Of a stretch of 64,000 bases of DNA, positions 23,711-36,600 are shown one piece after another. Below the pieces are notes generated by a model. That model saw only the letters and a list, made by a program, of their open reading frames with translations. It had not been told where the DNA came from and made no database searches. The DNA lies in the NCBI RefSeq assembly GCF_000189635.1, contig NW_002476567.1, positions 868,001 to 932,000 on the forward strand. Reading direction: 5' to 3'. Numbering within the stretch: position 1 is the stretch's first letter; each line of letters starts with the position of its first letter. This stretch comes from Tetrahymena thermophila SB210 (taxonomy: Eukaryota; Ciliophora; Oligohymenophorea; Hymenostomatida; Tetrahymenidae). Both the position numbers and the translations under genes were made by a program.

Positions 23711-26060
23711 ATGTTTAGTAGGATTTGTGGAAGAGTTTTAAAAAATTCAAGCCTTTTTAAGTAAGGCACAAATAGTGAAAAAACTACTACACTAAATTTC
23801 TAACTTAAGAGTTGGTTTGCGCGTAAAGCTAGTCCAAAATTTGGATAAAATGCTAAAAAAAGCGATGAATAAGATTAAACTAAAGGTTAAAATAATGAAA
23901 AACCAAATAGAATTTTAACCAGAAAAGAGTAAATTAATTTATTAACAGAAATAAGCACACGAGATAAAGAGCTAACAAAAGATGAAATAAAAAGTTTGAT
24001 GTAGCAAGATTAGAGAGATAGAGATATGTCGGTTAATATTATAAATGAAGCAAGTTTTAGTGAATATGATAAGCACTTAGATAAGATGATAGAAAAGAGA
24101 ATAGAAGAAGGTAAAAGTGCAAATGATATAGTTAAAGAAATTCTAGGTCTACAAAAAACTTAAAAGACAATTGGATTCAGTTAAGAATATCAAGATTAAA
24201 TAAATTAAGCAAAAGAAGAATCTAAAAACTACAACATATTTTAATCCGATAAAGGTTTTCAAAAGTAAGCATCAAGTTATGAGCAATTCTATGATATTTT
24301 ATAAGAAAATTAAGACAAAGTAGAAAAGTTATCTTTAACTGAACTACCATTCAAAGAATAATTCAAATTGAATCGTAAATTAACTGAATCTGAAAAATTT
24401 GAGATTCATTCTAAGGCTGCTGCTGTAGGTAATTATGTATCTAACCCATTTGCTGATAGAAAGAATATTCCAAAGGAAATGCTTGAATTTAGGGTTTTTG
24501 AATAAGGAAATCCTGATAGACTTACTTATACTTAAAAGCGTGATTTATTAGCAGAAGTTTAAGAATCAGCTATTGATAGATATGAAGAGTAGAAATTAGA
24601 AAAAATAAAGAAAAAGACAATTCTAGCTCAGAAGTTGCATGCAGCTGAGATAGATTAAAAAGAAGATAAAAGATTTAGAGATCTTGTAGAAGTTGATTCA
24701 AAGAATACAGAATTGCAAGTTGAAGCTCCTACAGATAAAGAAAAGAGATAGTTAAAAAGAGATTTCGCTGATCCTAGAAGAAATAGTTTCCTTGTATAAG
24801 AAAAAAAATTAGAAAACAGTTTATAAAAGCTTGGTATTAATAAATATGATCCTGAAGATGCTGAAGATTATGAAGTCATGGCTGATATCAGTAAGGAGGA
24901 TTTGTTTATTTAAAAGAAGCTTTCAGAAGAAAATGCAGAGTTTAAGAAGAAAGTAGAAAGACGTAAGAGAATTTAAGAGGTTAGAAAGTTTGAATAAAAA
25001 TTGAATGAAGTTTAATTCAAAGATGTTGACTATACAGATCCATCACAAAACTTCAAGGGTTAGAATGTTCCTTAACACTCAATCTACACAGATATACCTG
25101 ATTTGCAAAAAGTAATGTTAAATACGTTTTTGTAAATTAATTTATTTTTTAAAAGTTAAAAGAATTAGCTTAAAAGTACAACGAAATGCAAGTATAAGAC
25201 TCAAGATGGGATATCCATAAAAAGAGGTAGGATTTTGAATTAAATTTTTAAGAATGGAATATATAATTTTATCAATAATAAAATAAATCAATAGGAGTAT
25301 GAAGCAACTTTCTTAATATATTAGAGGCTAGCTAACTGGAAATAAAGGAAATTTAGAGAGTGTAACACTTTTTAAACCTATTTAAGTTGATAAAATTAGC
25401 TGCAATGAAGCTATGACTGTAATTTATGTCTTTTGGTAACTTTTATAAGAAGAAAATAGTTTTGATCAGGCTGTTAGATAGTTAAGTTTGGAATAATAAG
25501 CACTTTATAAATACAAGAGTATGGTTAATAGAATTCATACTGAAAAACAGTTAGAATATAAGTAGAAAATGGAAGAAAAGATTAATGTTAGATTGAATAA
25601 GTTTGCTAAATATTTTTCTGGCATGATATGCAGAGATTTAGGATTTAAGTATGGCCCTGAGGTAAGATTTGCAATTAGCACCAAAGAAGAAAAGTAAGCA
25701 GAACTTAAAAAAGAAATATCAGATGTCATTCCTGAAATAATGAAAAAGAAGTTATTTGAAAAGTTTGAAAAAGGAGAAATTGATTCGAAAGTTCATAAAG
25801 GTAAATTAGCTCTAGACATTGACTAAGCTGTTATAGATTTGGAGTCAAAGCTGGAAGAAAGAATGCAATCAGATTAAACGCTAATTGCTTAAGTCAAGGC
25901 TCGTCAAAAATTATAGAAAGACGAGCAACAAAAGAAATTAACAAAAGAACAAAGAAAATAAATTAGAAATAAAAACAACAAAGACGAATTTGGAAAGAAA
26001 AAGAAGAAAAAAAGAGAAAACAAACAGAAGAAATTTTGGGATTCATTAGATGCCTATTGA
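23711..26060 (+). CDS. Probable mitochondrial RbfA-domain protein
   Basis: Three exons (23711-25111, 25156-25226, 25295-26060) give 745 residues. The N-terminus (MFSRICGRVLKNSSLFKQ, then basic and Ser-rich sequence) looks like a mitochondrial targeting peptide. About 450 residues of charged, Gln/Lys-rich sequence follow. Residues about 490-630 resemble ribosome-binding factor A: SMKQLSQYIRGQL, a strand PIQVDKISCNEAMTVIYVFW, and RLNKFAKYFSGMICRDLGF then KYGPEVRFAIST, matching the RbfA end pattern of a helix followed by R/K-Y-x-P-E-l-x-F. RbfA binds the small ribosomal subunit late in maturation. The C-terminus is a Lys-rich tail. Bacterial RbfA is only about 130 residues, so the extension is large. 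A mitoribosomal structural protein with this fold is the alternative. Introns are 44 and 68 nt; the second donor was chosen because it alone avoids TGA and restores the frame. Confidence 0.7.
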
Positions 26061-26922
26061 GCAATTAAAAAAAATTAAAAATATTAATTTTCATATTTAA
26101 CCAGAAAATAAAAATAATAATTAAATTTTTCAATATTTTTAAGGTAAATAAAAAGCCTTTTATTTATTTCTTTTAATCTTAAGATAAAAAAAATAATTTG
26201 TGTAATATATTTATAAATTTATTTATGCATGTATGTATGTATGAATGTATATATGTAATCTATATATTTAATCCAAAAAGATTTTATTCCACCTAAAATT
26301 TTAAAAATATTGAAGATTTTATTTATCATCTTGTGAACACTTCTTTTTCAAAAATTTATGAAAATTAATATTAGTATGAATTGTCTTTGTTTGTTTGTTT
26401 ATTATTTATTCATTTCGTGTGATTGTTTAGTATTAATTTTATTTTTCTAAAAGAAAATTATGATTCCTTCTTTTTCACTTTTGATTTTAAAAAAAAGATA
26501 TTTAGCATTCTTTCTATTTAAATAAATGTAATCAAACCAAATCTTTTTTTAGAAATTAAAAATGTTAAATTAATAAAATAAAATATACTTATAATCTATG
26601 ACGATTTTAATTGAATTTATCACCTCTAACTTTATATTTTACTATTTATTTTATGGATACAATTCATCAACATGTGGAACTAAATTTAATAATTTAAACA
26701 TGCATAACTTGAATTATTTATAAAATTTTATCCTCTTTGATTTATTAATTTATTATTAGATTATATGAATATTTTTATTGGTATTAATTTTAATCATCAA
26801 ATCTATCTTAAATAATATAATCAAAAAACAATTAAAAAATTAAGAAATTTCGTAATTTAAAAAAAAAATAAAATAGGACAAACAATTTTTCAAAATTTAT
26901 TTAGGTTTAGTTAAAAAGTTTC
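26061..26922. other. Intergenic region, nothing seen
   Basis: 860 bp of AT-rich sequence with an ATGT-type microsatellite near 26224-26270; no gene recognised. Confidence 0.6.
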
Positions 26923-27780
26923 ATGGGAAATATTAATGCAGCTGCAAAATGGGCATTTGTTCCATCTCCTACTGATCCTAAGCATTTAAAATATCCTCAC
27001 GCTATATTTTCATGCCTTTTAGGGTTTGTATCAACTATTTTATTGTCTGGAAAAATATAATAATTAATAGAAAGTCAATATCCTAATTTGAAAGAAGGAT
27101 TACCTCAATTTGCAAAAGATAAAGCACTTCCTCTCCTTATAGTTTATTTAGCATTAATGATGATAGTTCGTATAAAATAAAATGGGTCAACAAGCCTTTA
27201 TGAAATGCTTTGGGCTTGCAATCTTGCAATTGTGATGATGATATGTGGTATTATCCGTAATAGTGCATTAACTGTAGGAGCAAGTTTAGTTATTATTTCA
27301 ATTGATTAATGTCTCTGGTACGTTGATATTATTGGTTATCTTTTGACTAAGAAATTCCCAGTGGGTGTAGCTAAATATCTCACTTGGCCCACTACTACAA
27401 AATTAAGAATTTTAACTAGCACTCATCACTTATGGTTCATTCCTTTACTTATTTCTATTTTAAAGGGTTCAAAGTAATTGACTCATCATGCTTATTTCTT
27501 TTCCTTTGCAATGACTCTATTTTAATCAATTTTAGGACGTATTTTAGCTCCAAGGTATATAAAATAAAATAAAGGTGAAGACATTTATATGAATATAAAT
27601 TTAGCATATGAACTATGGAAAGATATAAAAGTAAAATTTTTAGCCAGTTTCGACTAAGCTCCTGGATATTAAGCTGTCCCTTTCAGTAACTTTTGCTGGA
27701 ACAGTGGAAATTATATTTTCTTTTTAATATTAAAATTAATATTATTTATAATAAGAACAATTTCTCCAAATGCTTAATGA
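26923..27780 (+). CDS. Polytopic membrane protein, family not recognised
   Basis: Single exon of 285 residues ending in TGA. Six or seven hydrophobic segments are visible: AIFSCLLGFVSTILLSG, LPLLIVYLALMMIVRI, LAIVMMICGII, TVGASLVIISIDQCLWYV, LWFIPLLISIL, FFSFAMTLFQSIL and a C-terminal IFFLILKLILFII. The soluble loop before the last segment contains NINLAYELWKDIKVKF and NFCWNSGNY, and a HH pair (THHLWF) sits at the start of the fifth segment. There is no cleavable signal peptide; the N-terminus carries Pro/Thr (VPSPTDP). No transporter or enzyme signature was recognised. The upstream 860 bp is AT-rich and the gene stands alone between intergenic stretches. Confidence 0.8.
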
Positions 27781-28578
27781 ATTAGTGTTATTTATTTATT
27801 TACTTACTTATTTGGGTATTTAAATTGTGTAAAAAATTTAAATTAAACTAATAGTAACTTTTTATCATATTGATTATAATATTAATTTAAAACTTCTCTA
27901 TCTATTTAAGTCATAATAATTACAAAAAATAAAATGTAGCTTATAATAAAACATATTCTGAAGAATATTTTAAAATTATAAATTGAATTGTGTTTAAGAA
28001 AAAGTAAAAGATTTTCAAGCAATATTTATATTCTAAAATTTGCAAAATTAGAATTTTTTTCTTTTAGAAAATTTTAAAACAATCAATCAACCTTTCAATC
28101 AATAAATTATTTTTTAATTTTTCTAAGTGTTAAAGCAAATATTAGATATAAAATAATTGAAAATCATTTATTGTATTATTTTTTAATAATTATAAATATT
28201 AAAGTTATCAGTTTGTTTTTATATAACTAATATTTTCTCATTAATTAAGACAAATAAATAGCTCAATTAACATGATTTTGGGTCTTAATAAAAATCACTT
28301 TTAAAAATTTCAAAACTTTACCTGAAGAGATTTGGTTATTTTTAAATAAATATTAACCCCCCAAAAAAAATTTAAAAGTTTTATTAGGAGAGGGTGTTAA
28401 TTAATATATGAGAATTTACAGTATCACAATAAAGAAAAATCAAATTAAAATTTAAAAAAAAACATTTTTAATTGTTAGACTTAAACTTTAAAAACAAATA
28501 ATCTTGAAAACAATAAATTCTTAATATTAATAAATTTATTTATTTATTTTTTTATTAAAATGTCAGTCAATCAGTGAG
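27781..28578. other. Convergent intergenic region
   Basis: About 800 bp of AT-rich sequence between convergent genes; short CAGTCAATCAGTGAGTC-type repeats lie just before 28580. No gene seen. Confidence 0.6.
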
Positions 28579-30837
28579 TCAGTCTTCAAACACATTATTT
28601 ATAAAAGATAATTCAGCATAAGTAACTTAATCTTACTTTCTATAATTTTTAACGTGGAATATTGAAAAGCAGTTAAATATAAATTCTCCTTCTTAGTATT
28701 TAGAACGTTTAATTTTTTTTGGTCTACACTTTTCAAAATCTTCGTTATTAATATCAAAAGTAATCTCAAAAATCATTGGATTTTTTTATCCTAGTATTGC
28801 AAATTATAAAGCTATATCTCTCTTTAAACTACTAGAGGAGAAGTTAAAAGTTACAAATGTAGTTCCTTTTGGAAAATCTTTTTAGAATTTTTCAGTATCT
28901 ATGTTTATACCTCGATAAAGCGTAAAGTTTTCTTAGTTAAATATTTCTTTACAACTATCATTGTAAACTTATATTGAATATCTAAGAGTAGTAATTAAGT
29001 ATGATGCACTCTATAGAATTTATTCATTTAGATATGACATTAGTTCTTAAATAAAGTTGCAAAATTAATTAGTTGTATAAAATTCTATAATTTTATCCAC
29101 ATTTATGAAAAACTCACTAAATTTTTCAGAAAGAGCATCAATTTTTTCATTTTTTTTTCCTAAACATTTGTAAATATTTTCTAAAATATTTTAAAATTCT
29201 GTTTTAGTCTTTATTACTATTTCTTATGCACAGTAGTCTTTAGACATATACCTAATTAAATCAAATTCTTCAAATTCCTTTAATTTTTTTATGTCGTAGT
29301 TATAAATTCTTTCTTTTTTTTTTTATTACAAAGTCTCTTCTATTTTAAGAATAATTTAATTAAAATCTTTGCTAATAATAGAAATATTCTTTTTATTTTC
29401 AAATAATTTAAGGTATTCACTAATACAGTTACAGTAAATTATAATACTCTTCAAAAAGCATGAAATTCTATCATATTCTTCTTTTATCAGACTTCCTGAT
29501 GCAATAAATATGAATTATAGATTCAATTCTTTTTCAGTTTGCTATTCTAACTTTTAATAAACTGTACACTACGATATAAAAGATTTTGTTAAATCTTCTT
29601 GAGTACTATGACCATCAAGTAAATTTAAGTTTAATTCTGTATTAAATCTTTTTATTTTCAAATTTTAGTTAATTTTATTATTCATTTCATATTATTATTA
29701 GAATTTATCGTTTAAATAATTCTAAAATTCATTAAAGTTTTCAAAGCCTTTCACTTCTACCCAAGGAAATTTTTACCTTAATTTAAAAATGTATTTTTAA
29801 TTATCATCACTTTTAATATTCTTGTCTATCCAAATTATTATTTGTGAAGAATTAAAAATATTATCATTCCAAACAACTGAATGACTCTTTTATCTAAACT
29901 GATCATTAGATTTTATATTCATACAGCTGCTTATACTCGACCTCCTAGATTATATACAGCTTTCTAATGATCTAAATTCATCTTAATTTTTTTATATGAT
30001 GTTCATTTATAGTTAGTTTAATTATATGAATTCATCTTTGACTTGTATATCTTCTTTATTAGTTTATGGGAAGACTATTTACTAGGAGAGTTAATTTTAA
30101 AAATAATAGGGTTGTTATATCTGCATTTAGCTTTATTATATGATTTGATTTTATGATTGTAGATAATCTTATTTTAATTTAAAATATTTTTTCACTTTTT
30201 ACTTATAGTTCATCACATATTGAGAAATATCATTTATTTGCTTATCAATTTATGTTTTTATATTGCCAAGTGCTTGATTAATATTTCTTTAAATTTGTTC
30301 AGAATTTTTATTATTTAATATTTGTTTAATATTAAGTTCAAAGCTAATACTTCTATTTATAAACCAAATTTATTAGACTATTTATTAATCATCTAATTCA
30401 TTTAAATTATTGACAAAGCAATTTTTTAAATAGTTTTAAAGATCTTTGGTTAATTAATGTATATCATCTAAATTGATAAAATTTATTATTTCTTAGAATT
30501 CATTTAATTTATCAAGAATTTGTTTGGAATAAGAAATGAGTGAATCTTAAAATGAAACCAAAATATTCTTTATTTTGTTTTTACTAAATTCTTCTGTAAT
30601 TAATATGTTAGTTTTGTTAACTAGGCCATTTTTATTGAAAAAATTCCAAATTTTTCTTGATTCTTATATCTAATTGCTTAACAATTCTTAATATGAGCCA
30701 ATTACTTACTATATCTAAAACAAAATATTTTATTTAGCTTTATCAAAATTATAACCTCTAATAATATTAATAATTTTTTTGGCCGCTTCATTCAGGAGGT
30801 CTATCTATTATTTATTTGCATTATTAGCTGCTATCAT
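28579..30837 (-). CDS. Protein with C-terminal R-S-E ADP-ribosyltransferase domain
   Basis: Uninterrupted frame of 752 residues, read minus, ending in TGA. The first 550 residues are helical, Asn/Gln/Lys-rich and not recognised; part (NDNIFNSSQIIIWIDKNI, then FPWVEVKGFENFNE) looks like a compact globular segment. Residues about 590-745 fit the arginine-type mono-ADP-ribosyltransferase fold: TLYRGINI with the NAD-binding Arg (about 642), FSSSS in the S-T-S position (about 666-670), and EGEF with the ExE pair (about 716 and 718), which in this family provides the catalytic Glu. The R-S-E triad therefore looks complete, so the protein could be an active arginine ADP-ribosyltransferase. There is no signal peptide, which suggests an intracellular protein. 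The start is the first ATG in the frame; an upstream exon cannot be excluded. Confidence 0.75.
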
Positions 30838-31223
30838 TTCTTTATTATTTTTATTTATCTCACAAATTTTTTAAAAAAATTTATTTCTTAATATTAATTA
30901 ATTTATTCATTCATTCAATTATGTTAACACTCAATATTTTTTTATGTATTCAAAAAATTTTTTTCATTTAAATATTCTAAATGAAATATCATTTATAAAT
31001 ACTTAAGATGAAAATTTCTTTATTAATTTAATATTCTAAAAGCTTTATCAAAAATATAAATGATAAATCTCTTTCAATAAATTTAATAATTTGAAATAAT
31101 TATTTTATTTTCATGAAAATCTAAAATGCAAAAATTATAAAATTTATTATTAAAATAATGAATAATTTTTTCTTTAGTACTTACTAATTAGAAAATAGAA
31201 CAAATAATAATAAATAAATAATA
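30838..31223. other. Short intergenic region
   Basis: 386 bp of AT-rich sequence between two minus-strand genes; nothing recognised. Confidence 0.6.
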
Positions 31224-32582
31224 TCATATTTTATTAAACTAAATTGGTTCAAGCTAGTTCTTCTTTTTATGAGTTTAAGGAATTGGAGTATTTTCTTGTT
31301 CAGAGTGCTACTCCTCTTTTTTTCTTTCAATTTCAGCTTCTAGTTCTTGGTAGTTTTATAAAAGATTAGATAAGTTAGGCATAGCAACTTTTTGAGGTAT
31401 AAGCTTATTTTAAATCCTTTGTTTGATATGATGATATCTGAGAATGTAATCTCCAAAGCCTCCATCTATTTTTATAAATGGGTCTTTTTGGGTTTCAGCC
31501 AACTTTTTTTTATTGATTTCTTCTTACATATTAGAGGAAAAAAGCTAAGAATTCTCATTTTCATTATTATTATTATCTAATTAATACTTTTCTTCTATTA
31601 TTTATATTGCTTTATCTATGTAAGGAGTGTGTATTATTTCTGTTTTGGTTTTATCTCCATGCTTTTTTTTATTTTTCTCACTCATCCCAGTAGCAAAATT
31701 TATTTCAAGTATCTTTTTTTTTGGAGAAGGTACTAAAATCTCCTTCAACTAAAAATTCTCATCAAATAATGAAGTCTTCGCGGGAGAGAGGCTTGATTAT
31801 TAAGTTTTTAGCTTTTTATGCTTATTTAATTAACTTTGCTGTTACTAAAAGCTATTTGTTATTTAATAGCTTTTGTTAATTATTTAAGAGCCTTCGCTTA
31901 ATTTTGTAGTTGCTGTAGGAGGAAGTGAAAGTATTCTACTGCGAGGTTTATTAATTGTTTTTTTAAAATTATTTTGAGGGGAATCTCCTATTGGAGCAAG
32001 AGCAAATAAACTGTTATTCAAATTTTATTTTTATTTATTTAACCAAAGATTCATATCTAGATTAAAGCAAGTCTATTAATTTATATGATTTAATTCATTA
32101 AAAGGTGTTGCAATATTAAACATTGCATTAGCCAGTATCTTATTCCTATTACAATCACTCGTTTGGTATGTGTAGTCTGAGTTATCTCTTTGCTCTTCAT
32201 CGAAACGGTGTTTCCTTTTTATTTATTGGATTAGGGAGTAGTAATTATCATTGAGACTTCCATTCCTAAATTTTCTAGTTTAATTCAATGCAGTCTTAAA
32301 CTCATTTAAACGCTTATAATTCATTTCCCCTATATTTGTGCTATTAAGTATAGGCAATTCTAGTAATTATTTCTCTGGACTGAAATGTCTACTTGGCTAA
32401 TGATTATTTCTTTGAATAGAAAAAAATTTTTATTGTTGATGCTCATTTTTGAAATAGTTTTTTTTCTCTTAACTTCCTTAATTCAAGCTGCTACTAAACT
32501 AAGGAAAAATTTTAGATGGCGTTTCAAATTAGCTTGGTCTTTCATGCTATTAATACGTTATAGTAGTTTTATTTTAGCTCAT
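31224..32582 (-). CDS. Basic low-complexity protein of unknown function
   Basis: Single exon of 452 residues from ATG at 32582 to TGA. I do not recognise it. It is rich in Asn, Gln, Ser and Lys. Basic Pro-containing stretches (NKPRSRILSLPPTAT, LKEILVPSPKKKILEI) could be kinase sites or nuclear localisation signals. Near residue 370 there is a better-ordered segment (DPFIKIDGGFGDYILRYHHIKQRI), followed by a short charged coiled coil (LEAEIERKKEEQ) at the C-terminus. There are no membrane segments. The frame is supported by GC content above the flanks and by the lack of TGA over 450 codons. It lies 386 bp upstream of the ADP-ribosyltransferase-domain gene on the same strand. Confidence 0.65.
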
Positions 32583-33683
32583 TTAAATAACAGCAAAATA
32601 ACTAATAACAAACTAAACTATTTTTAACCTATTATTAGTAATTAAATATTATTTCTTTAGTATCTTGATATACAATAAATTTAAGCTTATTTTATATTCA
32701 TTTGGTTTTTGATAAATATTTATTAATTAAGATAATACCAATTGATATCATTACAAATTACTTGCTTTTTTATTCTTTCTCTAAAGGAGAAAAATAATTA
32801 ATGAAAATATTAGTTAGAAATGTTATTATTTGAATGGATAAAAACCAATCAAATATTTATTATAATTTGTTCTTTGATTGATTGATTGCTATCAATCAAT
32901 TATTTTACATTTAGTGAAGATAAATAGTAAAAATAGCTTTTATAATTTACATCTTCTCAATCAACAAAATATATATAAATAAAAATAGATTTTTTTAATT
33001 TAAGAATTTCATAACAAAGCAACAGGATTAAGATAATCTTATTTGCAAAATAATAAATTTGTAATTTGTTATTTAAATTAATTTTTTTGTTAATTAAATT
33101 TATTTGTTATACCAAATTAGCTCACTTAAATATTCCTAAGAAAATCATTTAAAAACAATTATTTTTATTTGCTTTACCTAATATAGCAGCAATTAAAATA
33201 AAAATAACGCACATGCTAATATTCAATTTGTTAGTGAGTTAGCTGCTTTCTTATTTATTTACTTAATTACTTTGTTATTTAGTTACAGATTTATTAAAAT
33301 TAAATATATTTCTAATATTTCTTGTCATATTATATGATTCAAAAATTTAGCAATCAAAAAAGTAATTTATTTTTACAGTTTAGTTTAAAAAAATATTTTA
33401 AATTTAATAGGAAATAAATATCATACTTTTTAAAATTGTGAATGCATATTTTTTGTGGCTCATCAAAAATTAAATTAGAATTAACTCTAAATTTATTAAT
33501 AAATATCTTTAGGAATACTTTATATGCTCTTTTTTTATTAATTAATTAACATTTAATATTAAGTAGTAAACTATCATAATCATTAATTAATTTTTATCAA
33601 TTCATCATAAATAATTTTTATAAGTAGATAGATAGGTCTATATATTAATTATTTTTTTAGCCACATAAATACTTTAAGATAAT
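32583..33683. other. Divergent intergenic region
   Basis: 1.1 kb of AT-rich DNA between divergent genes. A TTGATTGATTG / CAATCAA inverted repeat lies near 32876-32900. No coding signal. Confidence 0.6.
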
Positions 33684-36600
33684 ATGATGCAATTTGAGGA
33701 AGGAGCACCAGTTTGGTATTCTCTTAAAGAAGGTCTGAAGAATACTTCAAAATAAGCTGATGCACCTGCTTTCGTAGAATCAGTAGTCATTTCTGTAATT
33801 GATAAAAATAAATCTTTAATATAATTGCTAGATTAGCCCAGCCCTTCAATACTAAGCTTGCTTAATGAGAAACAAGCTAACTAGGCAAAGCCTTCTAATT
33901 TATAAATTCAATAAGGTGGAAATTAAAACTTAATTGTTGTTGATAATATTTTTTTGGAACCTAGATATGATAAAGAGGATGGAGATTATTCTTCAATAAA
34001 TGATTTAGTTAACCTTCCTTTTTTAAATGAACCTGAATTGCTTAAAGCAATAGCTCAAAGATATGTTTAGGATAAAATATTTAGCTATGTTGGTCCTACT
34101 CTTGTTGTAGTAAATCCTTATAAAAGAATGGATCATCTATTTAATGAAAAAACACAAGAATTGTACTAAGAGAAAGTTATTTAAAATTAAGATATTTACT
34201 CTGAATAGCCTCACATATTTGGAATAGCTGCTTATTGTATGCAAAGTATTTTGTAAGAAAAAACACTTAAATAAGCGATTGTAATATCAGGAGAGTCTGG
34301 TGCAGGTAAGACTGAAAATACAAAATATGCTATGAAATTTTTAACCCAAATGAATGCTTAATTTTAATAGTAAAATACACCTTAAACTTTGACTAATTTG
34401 AGAGAAAGCTACTTAAACTTAAAATCTAGATAAACTCTAAAATCAACTGTCTCTATAGAATAAAGAATATTAAACTGCAATCCAATTTTAGAAGCTTTTG
34501 GTAATGCTAAAACAACAAGAAATGATAATTCATCTAGATTTGGAAAATTAGTTATCTTGCATTTAAAGGAAGATATTGGTTCTTCATTTTCAATCAAGTA
34601 AAAGTAAAAAAAACTAGTAATTTCGTCTGCTTCTCTTACAAACTACTTGCTAGAAAAAAGCAGGATAGTTTAAATTTCGCAATAAGAAAGGAATTATCAT
34701 ATTTTTTATCATCTTCTAAAAGGAGCTGAGCCTCAATTTCTTTCTCAATTAGGATTGAGTCCAGATATTTCTTCTTATAGGTAACAAAAAAGTATTATTT
34801 TAAATTAGCTCATACTTATTATTTTTGAACTTCAAAAAGGTATTTAAAAAGTGAGTGCAGTAATGTTGATACTTTATCTGATGAATAGCTGTTTTTAGAA
34901 GTTATGTCAAGTTTAGATGATTTGAATTTTACTGAAATAGAATAAAAGGGAATTTGGAATATAGTTAGCTGTGTCCTTTTGTTAGGAAATCTAGATTTTG
35001 AAGAAGTTAAAACAACAGGCGATTCTTGCACTATTTCGCCTAAATAGAAATAAACAGTAGAAACTATATGTAAAAAGCTTTAGTGTACTGAAAAAGAATT
35101 AAATGACGCTTTAACAACTAAAAAAAGATAAGTTAACAACAATGTTACAACTTCTCCTCTTTCTATCAAAGAGTCAATAGATAATAGAGACTCTTACAGT
35201 AAATTTTTATATGAAAAGCTATTCAATTGGATAGTATTTAGATTAAATTAGTCTATTATGGACTAAGACGAAGTAGACTAGTATACATTGCATGCCTTCG
35301 CTCCTCAATAAAAGAGGCAAAGCATAACAGTAAACAATTTTATTATTAATTAATTAAATCGTTAAAAATAAATAAAAAATTGAAGGAGATATCTTAAGTC
35401 TTTAAAAAATGTTTGTTTGTTTTAAAAGCAGATTAATATTAAATAAGTATTTTCTTGTTTTTGGATAAGAGACTTTGCTCTATTTATGAATTTTATTAAT
35501 AATTATTTTAATTTTAATAAAGCAAGGGAAGAAGAGATAAATAGAGATTTTAGATATATTTGGGTTTGAGGTGTTTGAGAATAACAGCTTTGAGTAATTG
35601 TGCATAAATTTTGCAAATGAAAAGCTTTAATAACTTTATATTAGCTATATTTATGAGGGAGAAAGAAACATATTTAAATAATAAGGATTAGAAAAATATT
35701 TAATGGAAATAAAGTATACTGATAATAAATCTATTATAGAGGCTCTTGACAAGCCTAAAGATCCTATTGGAGTTTTTAATTTAATTGATGATTCAAGCAA
35801 TTTAAGTACTGGAAGTGACTTAAATTTGATATCTCAAATGGAAAGGGAGCATAAATCAAATAGTTAGCATGTTTCCTTTTCTTAGATTTAAAAAACTAAT
35901 TTTACTATTCACCACTCAACAGGGAGTATTGAATACAATATTACTAACTTTAGGGCAAAGAATAAGGATGAAGTCTCATTAGCATTATAAAACTTAGCTT
36001 AATAAAAAACAATTAAGTCAATCATTTAGCTAGGAATTACAGATTTTAATACTTAATAAGTTGGGAGTAGAGTAACAGATAAATTTTTAGGTTCAAAATT
36101 CAGACTTTAAATGAAAAAGTTAATGGAAGAATTAAGCTCTTGTGAGTGCCAATTTGTAAGATGTATTAAACCTAATGCATCAAAAAAGGCAGGATTTATA
36201 TAACCTAGATATTCTCTGAATTAAATAAACTGTCTTGGTGTTTTAGAGACAATCCGTGTCAGGAAATAAGGGTATGTTTACAGAGCTGATTATTTTAGAT
36301 TTTATAAAGACCACTGGGAGCTATATCCACCAAATTTCAATGAAATTAAAGCAGATGTAACTACTATGTTTTAAAAAATAACAGATTATTAAAGACTAAG
36401 TTAAAAGTAATATTTACTTTAGAATTTCAAGAATCACTTTTTAATAGAGTTTTACATCAAATATTAGATTAGTGGAGATGAATGTTGACCAAAAATAATT
36501 AGAATAAAATAATATTTTATTTGGAAATAGCATGATTTTTATAAAAGAAAGTGCTTTAATGATCCTAACATCAAAGCTGATACAAACAGTAAAAATAAAT

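Noticed and set aside
32385-32627. 80-residue plus-strand frame rich in Leu and Phe
   Set aside because: It is the complement of the Gln/Lys-rich N-terminus of the minus-strand 452-residue protein.
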